From assembly GCF_009469595.2 (NCBI RefSeq), contig NZ_SSXV01000143.1, forward strand, positions 1-64,000: 64,000 nucleotides of DNA, in the 5' to 3' direction. The stretch is from Thauera sp. 2A1. GTDB lineage: Bacteria; Pseudomonadota; Gammaproteobacteria; Burkholderiales; Rhodocyclaceae. Every line of letters starts with the position of its first letter. The first letter of the stretch is position 1. A program made the position numbers and the translations under genes. This document shows positions 18,013-27,907 of this stretch, one piece after another. The notes beneath the pieces were generated by a model, which made no database searches, had not been told where the DNA came from, and saw only the letters and a program-made list of their open reading frames with translations.

Positions 18013-19598
18013 ACGCCGGGCACAAAGCAGCCTTGAGCGGTGCGGTCCTCACTCTCTACTCGACCGCTGCGGTGGCGCAACTCACGAACCTGGGGATGCT
18101 GGACCAAGTGGTGATGGAGTTCGCCACGCGGGCCACGGCTTGGCAGACCGTGGTGATGAATGCCGCCATGTACTTGTTCTGGACGCTTGGAACCATCTCA
18201 CTAGTCATCACGTTTGGCGTCATGGCGCTTCGAAGGGCCGACATTGGCGAATTCTTCGCCGAGTTCGTCAGATTCATCCTGTTCTTCGGTTTCTTCCTGT
18301 GGCTGCTGCGCAACGGCCCGAATTTCGCCAACTCGATCATCCAGTCGCTTTCTCGGATCGGCGAGCAGGCCTCCGGCCTGTCAACGATCACGCCGTCAGG
18401 GATCGTCGATGTGGGCTTCATGATTTGGAAGCAGGCGATATCCAGTTTGTCCGCGTGGAGTCCTATTGATAGCTTCGTTGGTGTGGCCTTGAGCGCCGGC
18501 ATCCTGATTCTGCTGGCTGTCATCGCCGTGAATATTCTGCTGCTGCTCGTATCGGCGTGGCTGCTGGCCTACGCAGGCATCTTCTTCTTGGGGTTCGGCG
18601 GCTCGCGTTGGACGTCCGACATCGCGATCAACTACTACAAGACCGTGCTGGGCGTGGCCGTGCAGATCATGACAATGGTGCTGCTGGTCGGCATCGGAAA
18701 CGACCTCCTTTCCACGTTCTACGCCAAGATGAATAAGGGCGTGCTGAACTTTGAAGAGTTGGGTGTGATGCTGGTTTTCTGTCTGGCGCTGATGCTGCTG
18801 GTCAACAAGCTCCCAAGTCTGGTCTCCGGAATCATCACCGGCGCCAGTATCAGCCACGCCGGTATCGGCAGTTTCGGCGCAGGCGCGGCGGTGGGGGCTG
18901 CCGGGATGGCGGCGGCTGCAGCGGCAACGGGCAGCGCGATGCTGGCTGCGAGTGCAGCGAATGCCGCTGGCGGGGCACAGGCGTTGATGACAGCGGTCGC
19001 GAAGGGCAACGAGAACGTGCAATCCGGCGCCGACGTGCTCACGAGCCTGTGGGGTGGTGGGTACGACGGGGGAGACACGGGCGAGCGAGCCAAGAATCAC
19101 ATGTCGTACGCCGAGGCCGCTGGCATTTCATATCCCAACAGCACCCCGATTGATTCGACAGGGCAGGGTGGGAACGTCAGAGGCAGACAGCAGGCGAGGA
19201 ACGACCAGTCAGGCAAGACAAGCGCATCTCGGGACCGCGCCGGCTCGAGCAGCGCGCGGAATGTCGAGGATCGTCCGCAACCGGGCTCGAGCGGACTGAT
19301 GGCCTCAGTCGGGAAAGCTGGATTGATTGCCGCGGACACCGCCGCGAACCTGGCCAAAGGCACCGCACAGGTCGCCAAAGACGCGCTGGCCGGAACCACA
19401 GAGGCTGCACTGGACCGCATCGCCGAAACACCAGGCGGCAGGATCGCGGCCGCCATTAAAGGTGCGGCTGCGCCCGAAGGCGCGCATGGCGCGGCGCCGA
19501 CGTTCGAGGGCAACACCCTCGCGGGCGCAGACACCAGCGACATCGACGTGGAAGCGGAAGTCGCGGCGTTCGTCAATCGCGACACCCGATCCGCATGA
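18009..19598 (+). CDS. trbL: TrbL, VirB6-like polytopic channel protein
   Basis: A 529-residue inner-membrane protein. After an exported-looking N-terminus (cleavage possible near AVAQ), about six membrane segments run between residues 45 and 290. An Ala/Gly-rich segment (300-340) leads to a hydrophilic, low-complexity tail (340-529) rich in Ser, Arg, Gln and Ala. VirB6-like proteins form the inner-membrane DNA passage. ATG 18009 overlaps the trbK stop. Confidence 0.92.
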   Translation: MNAGHKAALSGAVLTLYSTAAVAQLTNLGMLDQVVMEFATRATAWQTVVMNAAMYLFWTLGTISLVITFGVMALRRADIGEFFAEFVRFILFFGFFLWLLRNGPNFANSIIQSLSRIGEQASGLSTITPSGIVDVGFMIWKQAISSLSAWSPIDSFVGVALSAGILILLAVIAVNILLLLVSAWLLAYAGIFFLGFGGSRWTSDIAINYYKTVLGVAVQIMTMVLLVGIGNDLLSTFYAKMNKGVLNFEELGVMLVFCLALMLLVNKLPSLVSGIITGASISHAGIGSFGAGAAVGAAGMAAAAAATGSAMLAASAANAAGGAQALMTAVAKGNENVQSGADVLTSLWGGGYDGGDTGERAKNHMSYAEAAGISYPNSTPIDSTGQGGNVRGRQQARNDQSGKTSASRDRAGSSSARNVEDRPQPGSSGLMASVGKAGLIAADTAANLAKGTAQVAKDALAGTTEAALDRIAETPGGRIAAAIKGAAAPEGAHGAAPTFEGNTLAGADTSDIDVEAEVAAFVNRDTRSA

Positions 19599-19709
19599 GC
19601 AGGAACAGCGCGGACTCGTCACGGCAAGGCTGGCACGCCCGGTGAAGGGCAAGGCGGGCGACGCTCACGCTACTGGCAAGAAGCGCAAATCAGCGAGGAG
19701 AAACGCACC

Positions 19710-20288
19710 ATGAAAAGGCACCTCTTGGGCATCGCCGTCGCGGCGATGGTCCTCGGCGTAGCGATCCACCCGGCCGGTGCCCAAGAGGCAGAGGAGCTCG
19801 CCGGAGACACCCGCCTGGCTTGCGAGGCGATCCTGTGCCTCTCAACAGGCCAACGGCCGAGCGAGTGCACGCCATCACTGAATCGCTACTTCGGCATCAT
19901 CAAGCGGAAACTCTCCGACACGCTCGAGGCCCGGCAGAATTTCCTCGAGCAATGTCCGGTCGCCCATCAGACGCCGCAGATGTCGGCCCTGATTCGTGCC
20001 GTCTCGCGCGGTGCCGGTCGGTGTGATGCGGCCTCGCTCAATCGAACGCTGCAACGGTGGAGCGGTGACGACGGCGGAGAGATCTCGATCAGCGACAGAC
20101 TCCCGGAGTACTGCGCGGCGTACACCGGGCACGCCTACACCGACTTCAGCCAGACGCGACCCCGGTACGTGGCGACGCCCGAGAGCGGGGGCTATTGGGT
20201 CGAAGCCCAAGACTACGAGCGAGCCCTTGCGGAGTACAACGCGCGCCGGGAAGCAGCGCGCCGTAGCGAGGGGTGGGGAGATCGCTAG
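19710..20288 (+). CDS. trbM: TrbM, exported accessory transfer protein
   Basis: A 192-residue exported protein. Signal peptide about 1-24 (cleaved near AGA/QE). The mature part has a Cys pattern (ACEAILCLSTGQRPSEC, then CPV, CDA and YC) suited to disulfides in the periplasm, and matches the TrbM family of IncP transfer regions. Its exact role is unknown; in RK2 it is not strictly required for transfer. AGGAG precedes ATG 19710, which follows trbL by a 111-bp spacer. Confidence 0.9.
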   Translation: MKRHLLGIAVAAMVLGVAIHPAGAQEAEELAGDTRLACEAILCLSTGQRPSECTPSLNRYFGIIKRKLSDTLEARQNFLEQCPVAHQTPQMSALIRAVSRGAGRCDAASLNRTLQRWSGDDGGEISISDRLPEYCAAYTGHAYTDFSQTRPRYVATPESGGYWVEAQDYERALAEYNARREAARRSEGWGDR

Positions 20289-20290
20289 AC

Positions 20291-20812
20291 ATGCTGTCCT
20301 TCGTTGCCGATATGCCGCCGCTGGAGCAGGAAAGGATCCTGTGTTCGATTTCTTCCGCGGTGAAGTACGCCGTGCCGGCCAACATCGTGCTGGCTGTTGC
20401 CGAGAAGGAGGGCGGCAAGCCGGGCCAGTGGGTCCGCAACACGAATGGCACCCATGATGTTGGTGCGATGCAGTTCAATACGGCGTACCTACGCGAGCTG
20501 GCGCGCTACGGCATCGCGGCGGACGACGTTGCGGCCGCAGGCTGCTACGCGTTCGAGCTGGCCGCCTGGCGGTTGCGAAAGCACCTTCGGAACGACCAGG
20601 GCGACCTCTGGACGCGCGCCGCGAACTACCACTCCCGTACACCTCGATTCAACGCCGTGTATCGCACTGACCTGATGAAGAAGGCGGCAAAGTGGGCCGA
20701 TTGGCTGGAAGCCCGGTTTGTCACGGTAGACGTGACCCGGGCGGACGCGACGCCATCAATGCCGATGGCAAATGCGGCGAATGCGCCGGCGGCGCTGACT
20801 GCGCGGCGATAA
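20291..20812 (+). CDS. trbN: TrbN, lytic transglycosylase
   Basis: A 173-residue lysozyme-like (SLT) enzyme thought to cut peptidoglycan for insertion of the transfer apparatus. The catalytic Glu is in VLAVAEKEGG (about residue 39), followed by the conserved DVGAMQFNT motif (about 58-66). No signal peptide is obvious, as in other TrbN proteins. It begins two bases after trbM. RK2 has trbO and trbP next; here the operon ends and the defence island starts. Confidence 0.9.
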   Translation: MLSFVADMPPLEQERILCSISSAVKYAVPANIVLAVAEKEGGKPGQWVRNTNGTHDVGAMQFNTAYLRELARYGIAADDVAAAGCYAFELAAWRLRKHLRNDQGDLWTRAANYHSRTPRFNAVYRTDLMKKAAKWADWLEARFVTVDVTRADATPSMPMANAANAPAALTARR

Positions 20813-21240
20813 CCCTGTTTGCATTCATCCAGAGCCCCCGAGTTCGACCTGGACGACACGTTTCTGAGTGGAGCTGCCATTGGGGGAACGGCCACGAACT
20901 GCTGGTCGTCGGCCGGAGCTGCCGGTCGGCCCGCGCCGAATGAGCGGCGGCAATGCGCTGTACTGCTGTCGGGGGAAGCGGGGGCGGGGTAAGCGACCCG
21001 TCTTCGGCCCCACCAGTTCACGCTACCGTCCGCAGCCGGTCGAATCCTCAACGAGTCGACGTCGGCATTCTGCGGATCGTCAGCTGGCACGCAAGACTCC
21101 AGCGAGAATAATGGAACATCGAGGACCGGGAATCGACGTGACCGCGCATTCCTGTCATGGTCGGATGTTGGGGGGCGGGATCATGACTCTCGAGCTTCCG
21201 AGGCGTTCGATGGGCACTACAGAAGCCTATTAGAGCCGAG
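20813..21240. other. Junction between trb operon and defence island
   Basis: A 428-bp gap after trbN and before the convergent Argonaute gene. No complete gene is recognised. At 20940-20974 a short frame reading MSGGNALYCCRG resembles, in inverted orientation, a frame at 30625-30658 (MSGGNAAYNCRR). This may be a leftover repeat marking the ends of the inserted 21-30.6 kb segment. Confidence 0.45.
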
Positions 21241-22800
21241 TCAAGCGTAGTACTTGAAATTGGGTTTCCACTTGTCAGAGGTGAGCCCAGGGTTGGCGAG
21301 CAAGATCTCGCCGACCCGGTCGGAATACTTCACGGTGATCGGTTGGCCCTCGCCCAACTGGCAAGCGTTGTAATTCAGCTTGGTGAGCCCAAGGATGTCG
21401 CGTGCCACCTGCAGAAGATCTGCGTCGCCGTGCTGGATGGCGATTGCCAACGGGACTGGGACCTCGAAGCCGTCGTATGTTCCGAGCCGTGGCTTGAAGC
21501 CGTTGGTGAACAGAAGACCGTAGCGCAGGCCGCGCTGCCAAAACACTCCGCGCTGGACAGGATGTTGACCGCGTTTGCCGACGTCAGGATGCTCATCGAA
21601 CCGATAGAGACGCTGACCATTTCTGTCTTGCCTGACCCGGATAGCCACGAGGTTCACACCCTTCGGACAGGCACGCCGGAAGCCCTCGAACTCTTCCGCT
21701 TCGATGCCAGAACGAGCGTGTAGGAAGATTTCCTTCAGTGGCCGACCATCTTGCTGCTCGTAGGTATCAATAACCCCCCTGAGTAGCGCCTCAGCTTTGT
21801 CAGGTGGCAGATGGAATTCGCCTTTTTCCTTTGAATACCACGGGCCGAATTCGCCTACGAAGACCAGCCCGTCGCCACTATCAAGGAACATCTGAGCGGC
21901 GCAGCAGGCTTGTCGGCCGTCCTCCGTCAGTTTGTAGGCGATGCCAACGTAGCACACGCCTTCGCGCGCCCACGGGGTCTTCCATGGTTTGGCGCCGCTC
22001 TTGTAGTAGACTGCTGTACCGAAATTCCAGAGACGGTCCGAGAGCGGATTGGTGCCCTTTTCGCCATTGCGGACCTGAGGCGTAACCATCAGAGTCGATT
22101 CTTTGATGATTTGAACGGGCAGTTCGTGTGCCATCATCCGAGCCTTGAGCTGCCGACGAAAGTCTGGCGAGAGCTGTCGCGCGGCTTGGTACTCGTCGAG
22201 TCCTCCCATGTCTTCGTCGTCGAACATTCGGAGCTGTCCACTCGCACGGTCTTTCAAGACGGACTTGAACAACCCGATCTCCTCTTTGGACCGCCCCTCA
22301 TCGCTTCGTTTGTCGGGTGTGACGAAAGACTTGGGACGGCAGTTTTCATAGACCTCGTCCGGAACAACGCACACAGCTAGCGATGGCCGTCCATCCAGCT
22401 TGGCAAGTCGCTCGAGTTGCGCCAAGTAGAGGTTGGCGACACCATAAGAGCGCTCATGTCCGTCTGTTTTTCTGGACGCCTCTGAGAGTTCCGCGTCGTC
22501 TATGGCGAATGAACGCAGAGGCTTTGGCCATGGTGCACCGAATGCCACTTCGTACCCCGGAAAGGGTGGCCACGCACGATGCTTCGCGGCATCAACACAT
22601 GAGGCGGGCGCATTGAGGGCGAAGCACCACTTCGCCCAAAGCTCAATACCCCGGGGCGTACCGAACACGACGTAATCCGGCATCTGGGAGCGACGCTCGG
22701 CGGGTCCGAAAAGGGCAAGGCCGTCGTGTGGGTCTTCGGCCGTCTGCCCCTCCCCAAACTCCAACAAAGGTTCTCCGAGAAAGTGAAAAGTATCGCTCAT
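21241..22800 (-). CDS. Short prokaryotic Argonaute (MID-PIWI)
   Basis: A 519-residue short pAgo. It lacks N and PAZ domains; the MID part occupies about 100-260 and the PIWI part about 270-519. Diagnostic stretches are YVGIAYKL, the KEIFLHAR segment, and the C-terminal GLTKLNYN, PITVKYSDRVGEIL and terminal YYA. Short pAgos are usually slicing-inactive and use a small guide to sense invader nucleic acid, then activate an APAZ-linked effector. The effector gene lies directly upstream and overlaps this start by four bases (ATGA), giving strong translational coupling. Which PIWI catalytic residues remain needs an alignment; I did not find an obvious tetrad. Confidence 0.92.
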   Translation of the reverse strand: MSDTFHFLGEPLLEFGEGQTAEDPHDGLALFGPAERRSQMPDYVVFGTPRGIELWAKWCFALNAPASCVDAAKHRAWPPFPGYEVAFGAPWPKPLRSFAIDDAELSEASRKTDGHERSYGVANLYLAQLERLAKLDGRPSLAVCVVPDEVYENCRPKSFVTPDKRSDEGRSKEEIGLFKSVLKDRASGQLRMFDDEDMGGLDEYQAARQLSPDFRRQLKARMMAHELPVQIIKESTLMVTPQVRNGEKGTNPLSDRLWNFGTAVYYKSGAKPWKTPWAREGVCYVGIAYKLTEDGRQACCAAQMFLDSGDGLVFVGEFGPWYSKEKGEFHLPPDKAEALLRGVIDTYEQQDGRPLKEIFLHARSGIEAEEFEGFRRACPKGVNLVAIRVRQDRNGQRLYRFDEHPDVGKRGQHPVQRGVFWQRGLRYGLLFTNGFKPRLGTYDGFEVPVPLAIAIQHGDADLLQVARDILGLTKLNYNACQLGEGQPITVKYSDRVGEILLANPGLTSDKWKPNFKYYA

Positions 22801-24620
22801 GCTTCAGTTGCCCCTTCGGGGGAGGCAGTGGTCTCGTCGTCACTCTCGTCATCATCTCGGGTACGGTACTCAGCAAGCTCTTCGCCCATGTCGTACACGC
22901 CGCTGATCGCCGCCACATCAAGTCCGACAGGGCAATTCCAACTGAGCGGAGTGCTCTTCATGACAACAGCAGCGTTTCCTTCACCGAACTGAATGACACC
23001 TGGGGACGTTTCGATGCCTTGCACCAAGCCTAGCAGGCGTGGAAGCCACTTGTTGTTCCACCATTGCTTGCTGACGATCTTTCGGCGGCGCCCAATCTCC
23101 TTGCCTTCAAATAGCATGCCTTCAGCGGTAGTCACTCGGATGTAGGGCCTGACCAAGACAGTCCAATTGCCTTCCTCGTCGCACTGCGGTGAGAAGCGGG
23201 GTGCAAGTTGGTAGTAGAACAGAGACGCACGGTCGCCGAAGCCTTTAGTGCGCTCGCCCGTCAACTGGACCGTAGTGTTGCGACCATCTACATGACGAAT
23301 AGGCTGAACCCATTCGCCGGCTTCCCGCTTGGGGTAATAGAACACTCTGCGGTCGGTGCAGAACTTGAGACCCTTCTGGATGCACACGACTTCCAGGCTT
23401 CGACGCGTGACTTCCTTTGCGATGTCACGGGTCCGGCGGCCGTTACGTTCCGACATCTCCCTCCAAAGGAACTGACCTCGATTCGCTACCTTGACACTTG
23501 CCGGCGGCTCGTAGAACGACGCAAATGCGCTCTCGCCAATTCGCGCACACGGCCAGGTCTGGCGCCACGCCTCAATTTCTTCCTCCTTCGGCGTGTGCCG
23601 AAGGTCAAACGTTTTCATGAGGTCCGGTAATTGCAGCGAGAAGACGTTCGAATACACGGGCTCTGGTTTCGCCACCGTCATTCGGGTCGGAAGATAGTCA
23701 CCAAGCGCGATGCTGCGCCCGCGTGCTGCATCGAGCTTCGGGGCTAGTCCGAGCGCTCTCAATCGGCCGAAGATGCTCTCCAGGCCTTTCATCCACGATG
23801 CGCCGAATTCGGCAGAGGTCAAGGATCTGAGCTTGGATGGCAACCGTGAGCCAAGCGGCAACCCAACGGTGCAAGGAAGCACAAGGTCGTTCTTGGCGCC
23901 GGCGATGACGCACCGCTCCAAGAAAATGCTGTCTGCTAGGCTGGCATTCGAGAGAACTGGCAGATACTGCGCTGCCCGAGAGTCGAGCAGTATCCGGATG
24001 GTCTGGTCCGTGTTTTCACCGGCGAGCGGCGCCGTCCCGCGGCACCATGTAGAGTAACCCGCGAGTGCAAGCCTCCTCGCAAGCCAAGTGCTCAGTGCGT
24101 GGTCGGCATCGACATGGTCGAGTACCAAGAGGTCTGGAGACTCAACGACTGACTGGCCGCCTCGTTGAGGAAAGAACGGCGGCGTGAAAACGCTCGGATG
24201 CTCGGCCAAGAGGTGCCGTTGCGGCCCCGCGAGTTGCACACGCAAACGCTCCAAGTCAAAGAGGTCAAGCTTCCAGCCGTACTTCTCCGCGACCAGCGCA
24301 TGAGCCCAATCCTTCTCGGAAGCCGACAGAGCCTCGGTGCATACGAAGACAAGAGCGTCGAGCTTGTACTTCTTCTCCGTCAACCGGTCGCAATCGCCTT
24401 TGAACTTGACTCGCCAGTCCTCCCGGACGGTGTACGCAAACCCAATCGTCCGATTTGATGCGTCGCTCCGCACTATCGCATCTCGACCTCCGTCACCTGT
24501 TCCTCCCAACGGATCGATGCCCGGATACCCTGCACCGGCAAGCAGGGCGGAGGAAAGCCGTTCGAAGTCTCGGTAGTCCGACAGGCGTTCGAGACAGTAG
24601 ATGATGCGGTCAGCAGACAT
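22797..24620 (-). CDS. Argonaute partner: Mrr-like nuclease, TIR-like, APAZ protein
   Basis: A 607-residue effector of the short-pAgo system. Residues 1-~130 resemble an Mrr/PD-(D/E)XK nuclease region (FERLSSALLAGAGYPGIDPL, then GGTGDGGRDAI with the acidic residue). Residues ~150-290 read like a TIR-type fold (LLVLDHVDADHALSTWLARRL, then PVLSNASL). The C-terminal ~300 residues occupy the position of APAZ, which binds the pAgo. Other short pAgo families pair with TIR-APAZ or SIR2-APAZ NADases or nuclease-APAZ; a combined nuclease-TIR-APAZ layout is less common. The start is ATG 24620; the open frame continues upstream to 24896 but that extension is not protein-like. Domain borders are by eye. 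Confidence 0.85.
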   Translation of the reverse strand: MSADRIIYCLERLSDYRDFERLSSALLAGAGYPGIDPLGGTGDGGRDAIVRSDASNRTIGFAYTVREDWRVKFKGDCDRLTEKKYKLDALVFVCTEALSASEKDWAHALVAEKYGWKLDLFDLERLRVQLAGPQRHLLAEHPSVFTPPFFPQRGGQSVVESPDLLVLDHVDADHALSTWLARRLALAGYSTWCRGTAPLAGENTDQTIRILLDSRAAQYLPVLSNASLADSIFLERCVIAGAKNDLVLPCTVGLPLGSRLPSKLRSLTSAEFGASWMKGLESIFGRLRALGLAPKLDAARGRSIALGDYLPTRMTVAKPEPVYSNVFSLQLPDLMKTFDLRHTPKEEEIEAWRQTWPCARIGESAFASFYEPPASVKVANRGQFLWREMSERNGRRTRDIAKEVTRRSLEVVCIQKGLKFCTDRRVFYYPKREAGEWVQPIRHVDGRNTTVQLTGERTKGFGDRASLFYYQLAPRFSPQCDEEGNWTVLVRPYIRVTTAEGMLFEGKEIGRRRKIVSKQWWNNKWLPRLLGLVQGIETSPGVIQFGEGNAAVVMKSTPLSWNCPVGLDVAAISGVYDMGEELAEYRTRDDDESDDETTASPEGATEA

Positions 24621-24694
24621 AGCTCGAGGATACCTTACTGCGGTGTAGAAACATGCCGGACAAAGCCGAAATGGTGAAAGCAAGCCATCACTGC

Positions 24695-25033
24695 CTACTG
24701 AGCATCCCAACCCCCGAAAGCGGCGGAAGGCGTTCGCAAAGAAAACAACTGGTTGCAGAACGTTTTCTTGAGAGATGCGACAACACAGTTCAGCTGCAAA
24801 CCGACTACTCGGTCGGCCATGCTTCGTCGTCTCACCAGCCGCTCCGGCCGAGATACTTTGGTACCCGGTCCGTCTGCTTCGTCCAGAAGCGGCCATTCGA
24901 ACCGACAGAGCAATTTGGATGGAGCTAAGGCAGTGAAGAATGTCTGTAGATCTCCCCCCAATTTGACTGCCGATTCCACGTCCGCCTCAGTCGCTGAAAT
25001 CCGCCCGGAAGCCTCATAGACGTATACCGCCAA
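24695..25033 (-). CDS. Possible small ORF between two defence units
   Basis: A 112-residue open frame from a TTG start ten bases after the SMC-like ATPase stop and ending 74 bases before the Argonaute-partner start. It has no family I recognise; the N-terminal half (AVYVYEASGRISATEADVES) looks protein-like, the C-terminal half is basic. There is no strong ribosome-binding site. It may be a real coupled gene, a decayed gene, or just the promoter region of the Argonaute operon. Confidence 0.28.
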   Translation of the reverse strand: MAVYVYEASGRISATEADVESAVKLGGDLQTFFTALAPSKLLCRFEWPLLDEADGPGTKVSRPERLVRRRSMADRVVGLQLNCVVASLKKTFCNQLFSLRTPSAAFGGWDAQ

Positions 25034-25042
25034 ACACAGCGT

Positions 25043-27907
25043 TTAGCGTAGCGGATAGATGGTGCTCAGCCGAATGCCGCTGCGCCCGTTGCCGTCAAGC
25101 TCCAGAACCTTAAGCGGATGCACCTTTCCTGCCGGCGTCTCTACCAAATCGATGCCGGCGAACTTCTCGATGAGGTGGCGAGCCAACGCACGGCTCGAAG
25201 TCGTGATGACGAGATTGAGGGCCCGACTGTTCTCAAGAACGGTCGCGCGCAAGATGTCGAGTAGTCCGACGCGATTGAGATCGTCGAGATGGATGATCGG
25301 CTCGTCGAGGAAGAATGTGCCTCCGAGGCTGCGCGCCCGTGCGAGGAACAGCGCGAGCGCTAAATCCTGCCGCTGTCCTTGACTGAAATCCGTCCCGGGG
25401 TCGAGCTGCTGACCGCCAGCGTCGGCCAGCCAGTGAAGGAAGTCGCTGTCCTCGCCGAGATTGATGCGATCAAATACGCGGTTGGCGTGCATGCGTGCGA
25501 AGAGCGGATTGACGACGCGGCTAAGGTCCTGGACCTGTTTTCGACTCATTGTGGTATAGGCGTCGTAAAAGACCGCTCTCGCGCGATTTGCGGCGGCAAT
25601 CCGGTCACTCATGCGCTTTTTCCGATCGAGCGAGGGCTGGATTGCTTGGCGCAGTTCCTTGAGCCTCGCGCGCCGAGACTCGGCCGCCCATGCTGCCCGC
25701 GCGGCTTCGATGTGACCCTCGGCACGCGATAGCCGCTGGGCTTCCGCGGCGAGCTCCGTCTTGAGTGTGGTTAGGGTGGTATCCGACCAATCGACACCCG
25801 GAGCAGCCTCTGCGCAGGCCATGCGCAGAGTGGCGAGCTCCGACGACTTCCGCTGCAATGCCTCGCGGGACTCACGCAGGGCCTGCTGGGTGGCGGCGTA
25901 GCTTGCACGCAATTGGTCGCGCTCCTGAGTCGCCGTTTCGATTCCTTTCGCCAGATCCGCTAGCTGGAGCTGAATAACGCGGTCACGCGCAGAGAAGGTC
26001 GCATCGAGCTGATCGAGCAGGTCGGAGACCTGCGCGTCGGGTGCGAGGAGGAGGTCACCCGGAAGCGTCGGCGAGAGGCTGTCACGCGCGGCGATGAGCT
26101 CTGCGAGAGCATCGGCGACATCCAGATGGAGGCGCGCAGCCTTGACCGTCTCGGGAGTGGCGCCCTCTGCGAGACCAAGCCGCTCTATCGCGCGATGCCG
26201 GGCATCGTCGGCAGCTACCAGACCGGCGTGCTCCTTCTCGAGCGTAGCGACTTGGGCTTGCGCGGAAAGCGCTGCATCGAGCCGCCCGCGCGCTGCCCGT
26301 GCCGCGTCGGAGGCGACGGTAGCCGCAGCCCTGGCCGCCTCAACGAACTCCGGCGCCGCCGAGAGCGTGGCGGCAATGGCGGAACGCAAACGCACGGCGT
26401 CGCCCCAGTCATGCGAACAGGTCGGGCATTTGGCAGCGTCGATGCCATGATCGTGCAACAGGAGATCACGCGCGGCTGCTTGCAGGCGGGCCACCGGATC
26501 CGCCGTGCCATCCAGGATGGTGACGGCGGTGCGGGCACGGGCGTCAGCCTCTGCGACGTCGCTGCGCAGGACGGCGAGTGCCTCCTCGGATACCGGTCTC
26601 GAGCGCGCCGCCGCCAGATCCGCATCGAGCACGCGCAGGCGCTCGATCTGATCAGCTGCTTGCTCGAGCGCAGCCTCAAGGGCTGCCAAGTCGCTGCGGT
26701 ATTGCTCGCGCGCGCTGGCGGTCCACAGGCTCTGAGGATATCGTTCCGATAGCGCTGCGAGTGACTGCGGACGCCCGTCCAAGGCACCGGTATCGAGTAG
26801 CACAGCGAGAAGCACGGCGCTCAAATGGGAGAGTCGGTCCTTGGCTGCAGCAAATGCGCGGGCCGCGTTGCTCACCGCGTAGCGCTGCGAGCTGCGCTCG
26901 GCAACGCGCGCTGCAGCTTCGCTGGTCTTTTGCTCGATGTCGGCAAGCGATTGCGTCAACCTCGCTTCGAGCGCGGCTCCTTCGTCCACAGCGTATTCCA
27001 AGCTGGAGCGCGTGCTCCACCGCACTTCAACGCGCTGTGCGGCACGCGTGCGCGCATCCAATGCGTGACTCTGGCGACGCTGGATGGCAGTGAGCGCTTC
27101 GAGCAGGTCGTCGAAATTCGCTTGTTCTTGGGATTGGCGCAGCTCATTCGACGCCAGGAGCGCAACGGCAGCCCTGGCTTCAGAGCGTGCCGAAATCGTG
27201 CGTGCCGGCCCATCCGTCTCTTCGCCCGCGAGAGCTTTTTCCAGCGCATCGGCTTCGGCGGATTGCCGCGCGATCAGCTGAGTCAGTGAACGAAGCCGGG
27301 TGGAGAGCTCGGTTGCATATTTCTCGCACTGGCGCTCGGCATCGAGCAGGTGGCGAATGCCTAGCAAATCGGCAAAGACTTGGGTTCGTCGCTCGATCGT
27401 CTCGTCATCGGTATCGACTAGAGCGGCGAGCGACTCTGCACCCAGAAACCGCGTCCCCTTGAGCCAGCGTTGGCGCAGATTGATTGCCGTCAGATGGTGC
27501 GCCTCGTTTGCCGCAGCGGCAGGCGCAAGAAGCGCCAGCAGCTCATGTGGGCGGTAATCGGTCGCGCTCGCAACATCGTTTCCGAAGACCGCGGGGGACT
27601 GCGCGCCATCCGCAAAGCGAGCGACGAAACGCCGTTGGCCGTCGATATGGAGGTCGGCGGCCGTCACGGGGAAATCGGTCTCCTCAGTGAATTTGGAGCG
27701 GAGCACCCTTGCGTCAAAGGACTTGCCTTCCTTCAGGCGCTCGACCTGGCCGGTGAGCAGCCATTCGGTAGCCTCGCACATCGTGGTCTTGCCGGTGCCG
27801 TTTGGCGCGAACACCAGCGTCAGCGGTGCGCTGAAGTCGAACTTGACCGAATCGTTGATCCCCCGAAAATGGGCGACGCTCAGAGAAGAAAGCCGAATTC
27901 CGCTCAT
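25043..27907 (-). CDS. Rad50/SMC-like ATPase of a three-gene conflict system
   Basis: A 954-residue ATPase. Walker A APNGTGKTT is at residues 34-42. Two long Ala/Glu/Arg/Leu coiled-coil arms flank a central CPTC (Cys494, Cys497) that looks like a Rad50-type zinc hook. The C-terminus holds the signature-like DFSQGQRQDLALAL and the Walker B FFLDEPIIHLDD. This is the architecture of RecF/Rad50-like ATPases in bacterial conflict systems, where they sense foreign DNA or its replication. It overlaps the stop of the 27907-28506 gene by one base (TGATG), forming an operon with it and the nitrilase-like gene. No nuclease domain is fused to it, so it is not a SbcCD pair. Confidence 0.85.
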   Translation of the reverse strand: MSGIRLSSLSVAHFRGINDSVKFDFSAPLTLVFAPNGTGKTTMCEATEWLLTGQVERLKEGKSFDARVLRSKFTEETDFPVTAADLHIDGQRRFVARFADGAQSPAVFGNDVASATDYRPHELLALLAPAAAANEAHHLTAINLRQRWLKGTRFLGAESLAALVDTDDETIERRTQVFADLLGIRHLLDAERQCEKYATELSTRLRSLTQLIARQSAEADALEKALAGEETDGPARTISARSEARAAVALLASNELRQSQEQANFDDLLEALTAIQRRQSHALDARTRAAQRVEVRWSTRSSLEYAVDEGAALEARLTQSLADIEQKTSEAAARVAERSSQRYAVSNAARAFAAAKDRLSHLSAVLLAVLLDTGALDGRPQSLAALSERYPQSLWTASAREQYRSDLAALEAALEQAADQIERLRVLDADLAAARSRPVSEEALAVLRSDVAEADARARTAVTILDGTADPVARLQAAARDLLLHDHGIDAAKCPTCSHDWGDAVRLRSAIAATLSAAPEFVEAARAAATVASDAARAARGRLDAALSAQAQVATLEKEHAGLVAADDARHRAIERLGLAEGATPETVKAARLHLDVADALAELIAARDSLSPTLPGDLLLAPDAQVSDLLDQLDATFSARDRVIQLQLADLAKGIETATQERDQLRASYAATQQALRESREALQRKSSELATLRMACAEAAPGVDWSDTTLTTLKTELAAEAQRLSRAEGHIEAARAAWAAESRRARLKELRQAIQPSLDRKKRMSDRIAAANRARAVFYDAYTTMSRKQVQDLSRVVNPLFARMHANRVFDRINLGEDSDFLHWLADAGGQQLDPGTDFSQGQRQDLALALFLARARSLGGTFFLDEPIIHLDDLNRVGLLDILRATVLENSRALNLVITTSSRALARHLIEKFAGIDLVETPAGKVHPLKVLELDGNGRSGIRLSTIYPLR

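Noticed and set aside
24621..24896. N-terminal extension of the Argonaute partner
   Set aside because: The extra 92 residues are Arg/Ser/Phe-rich, lie before the conserved MSADRIIYCLE start and have no ribosome-binding site.
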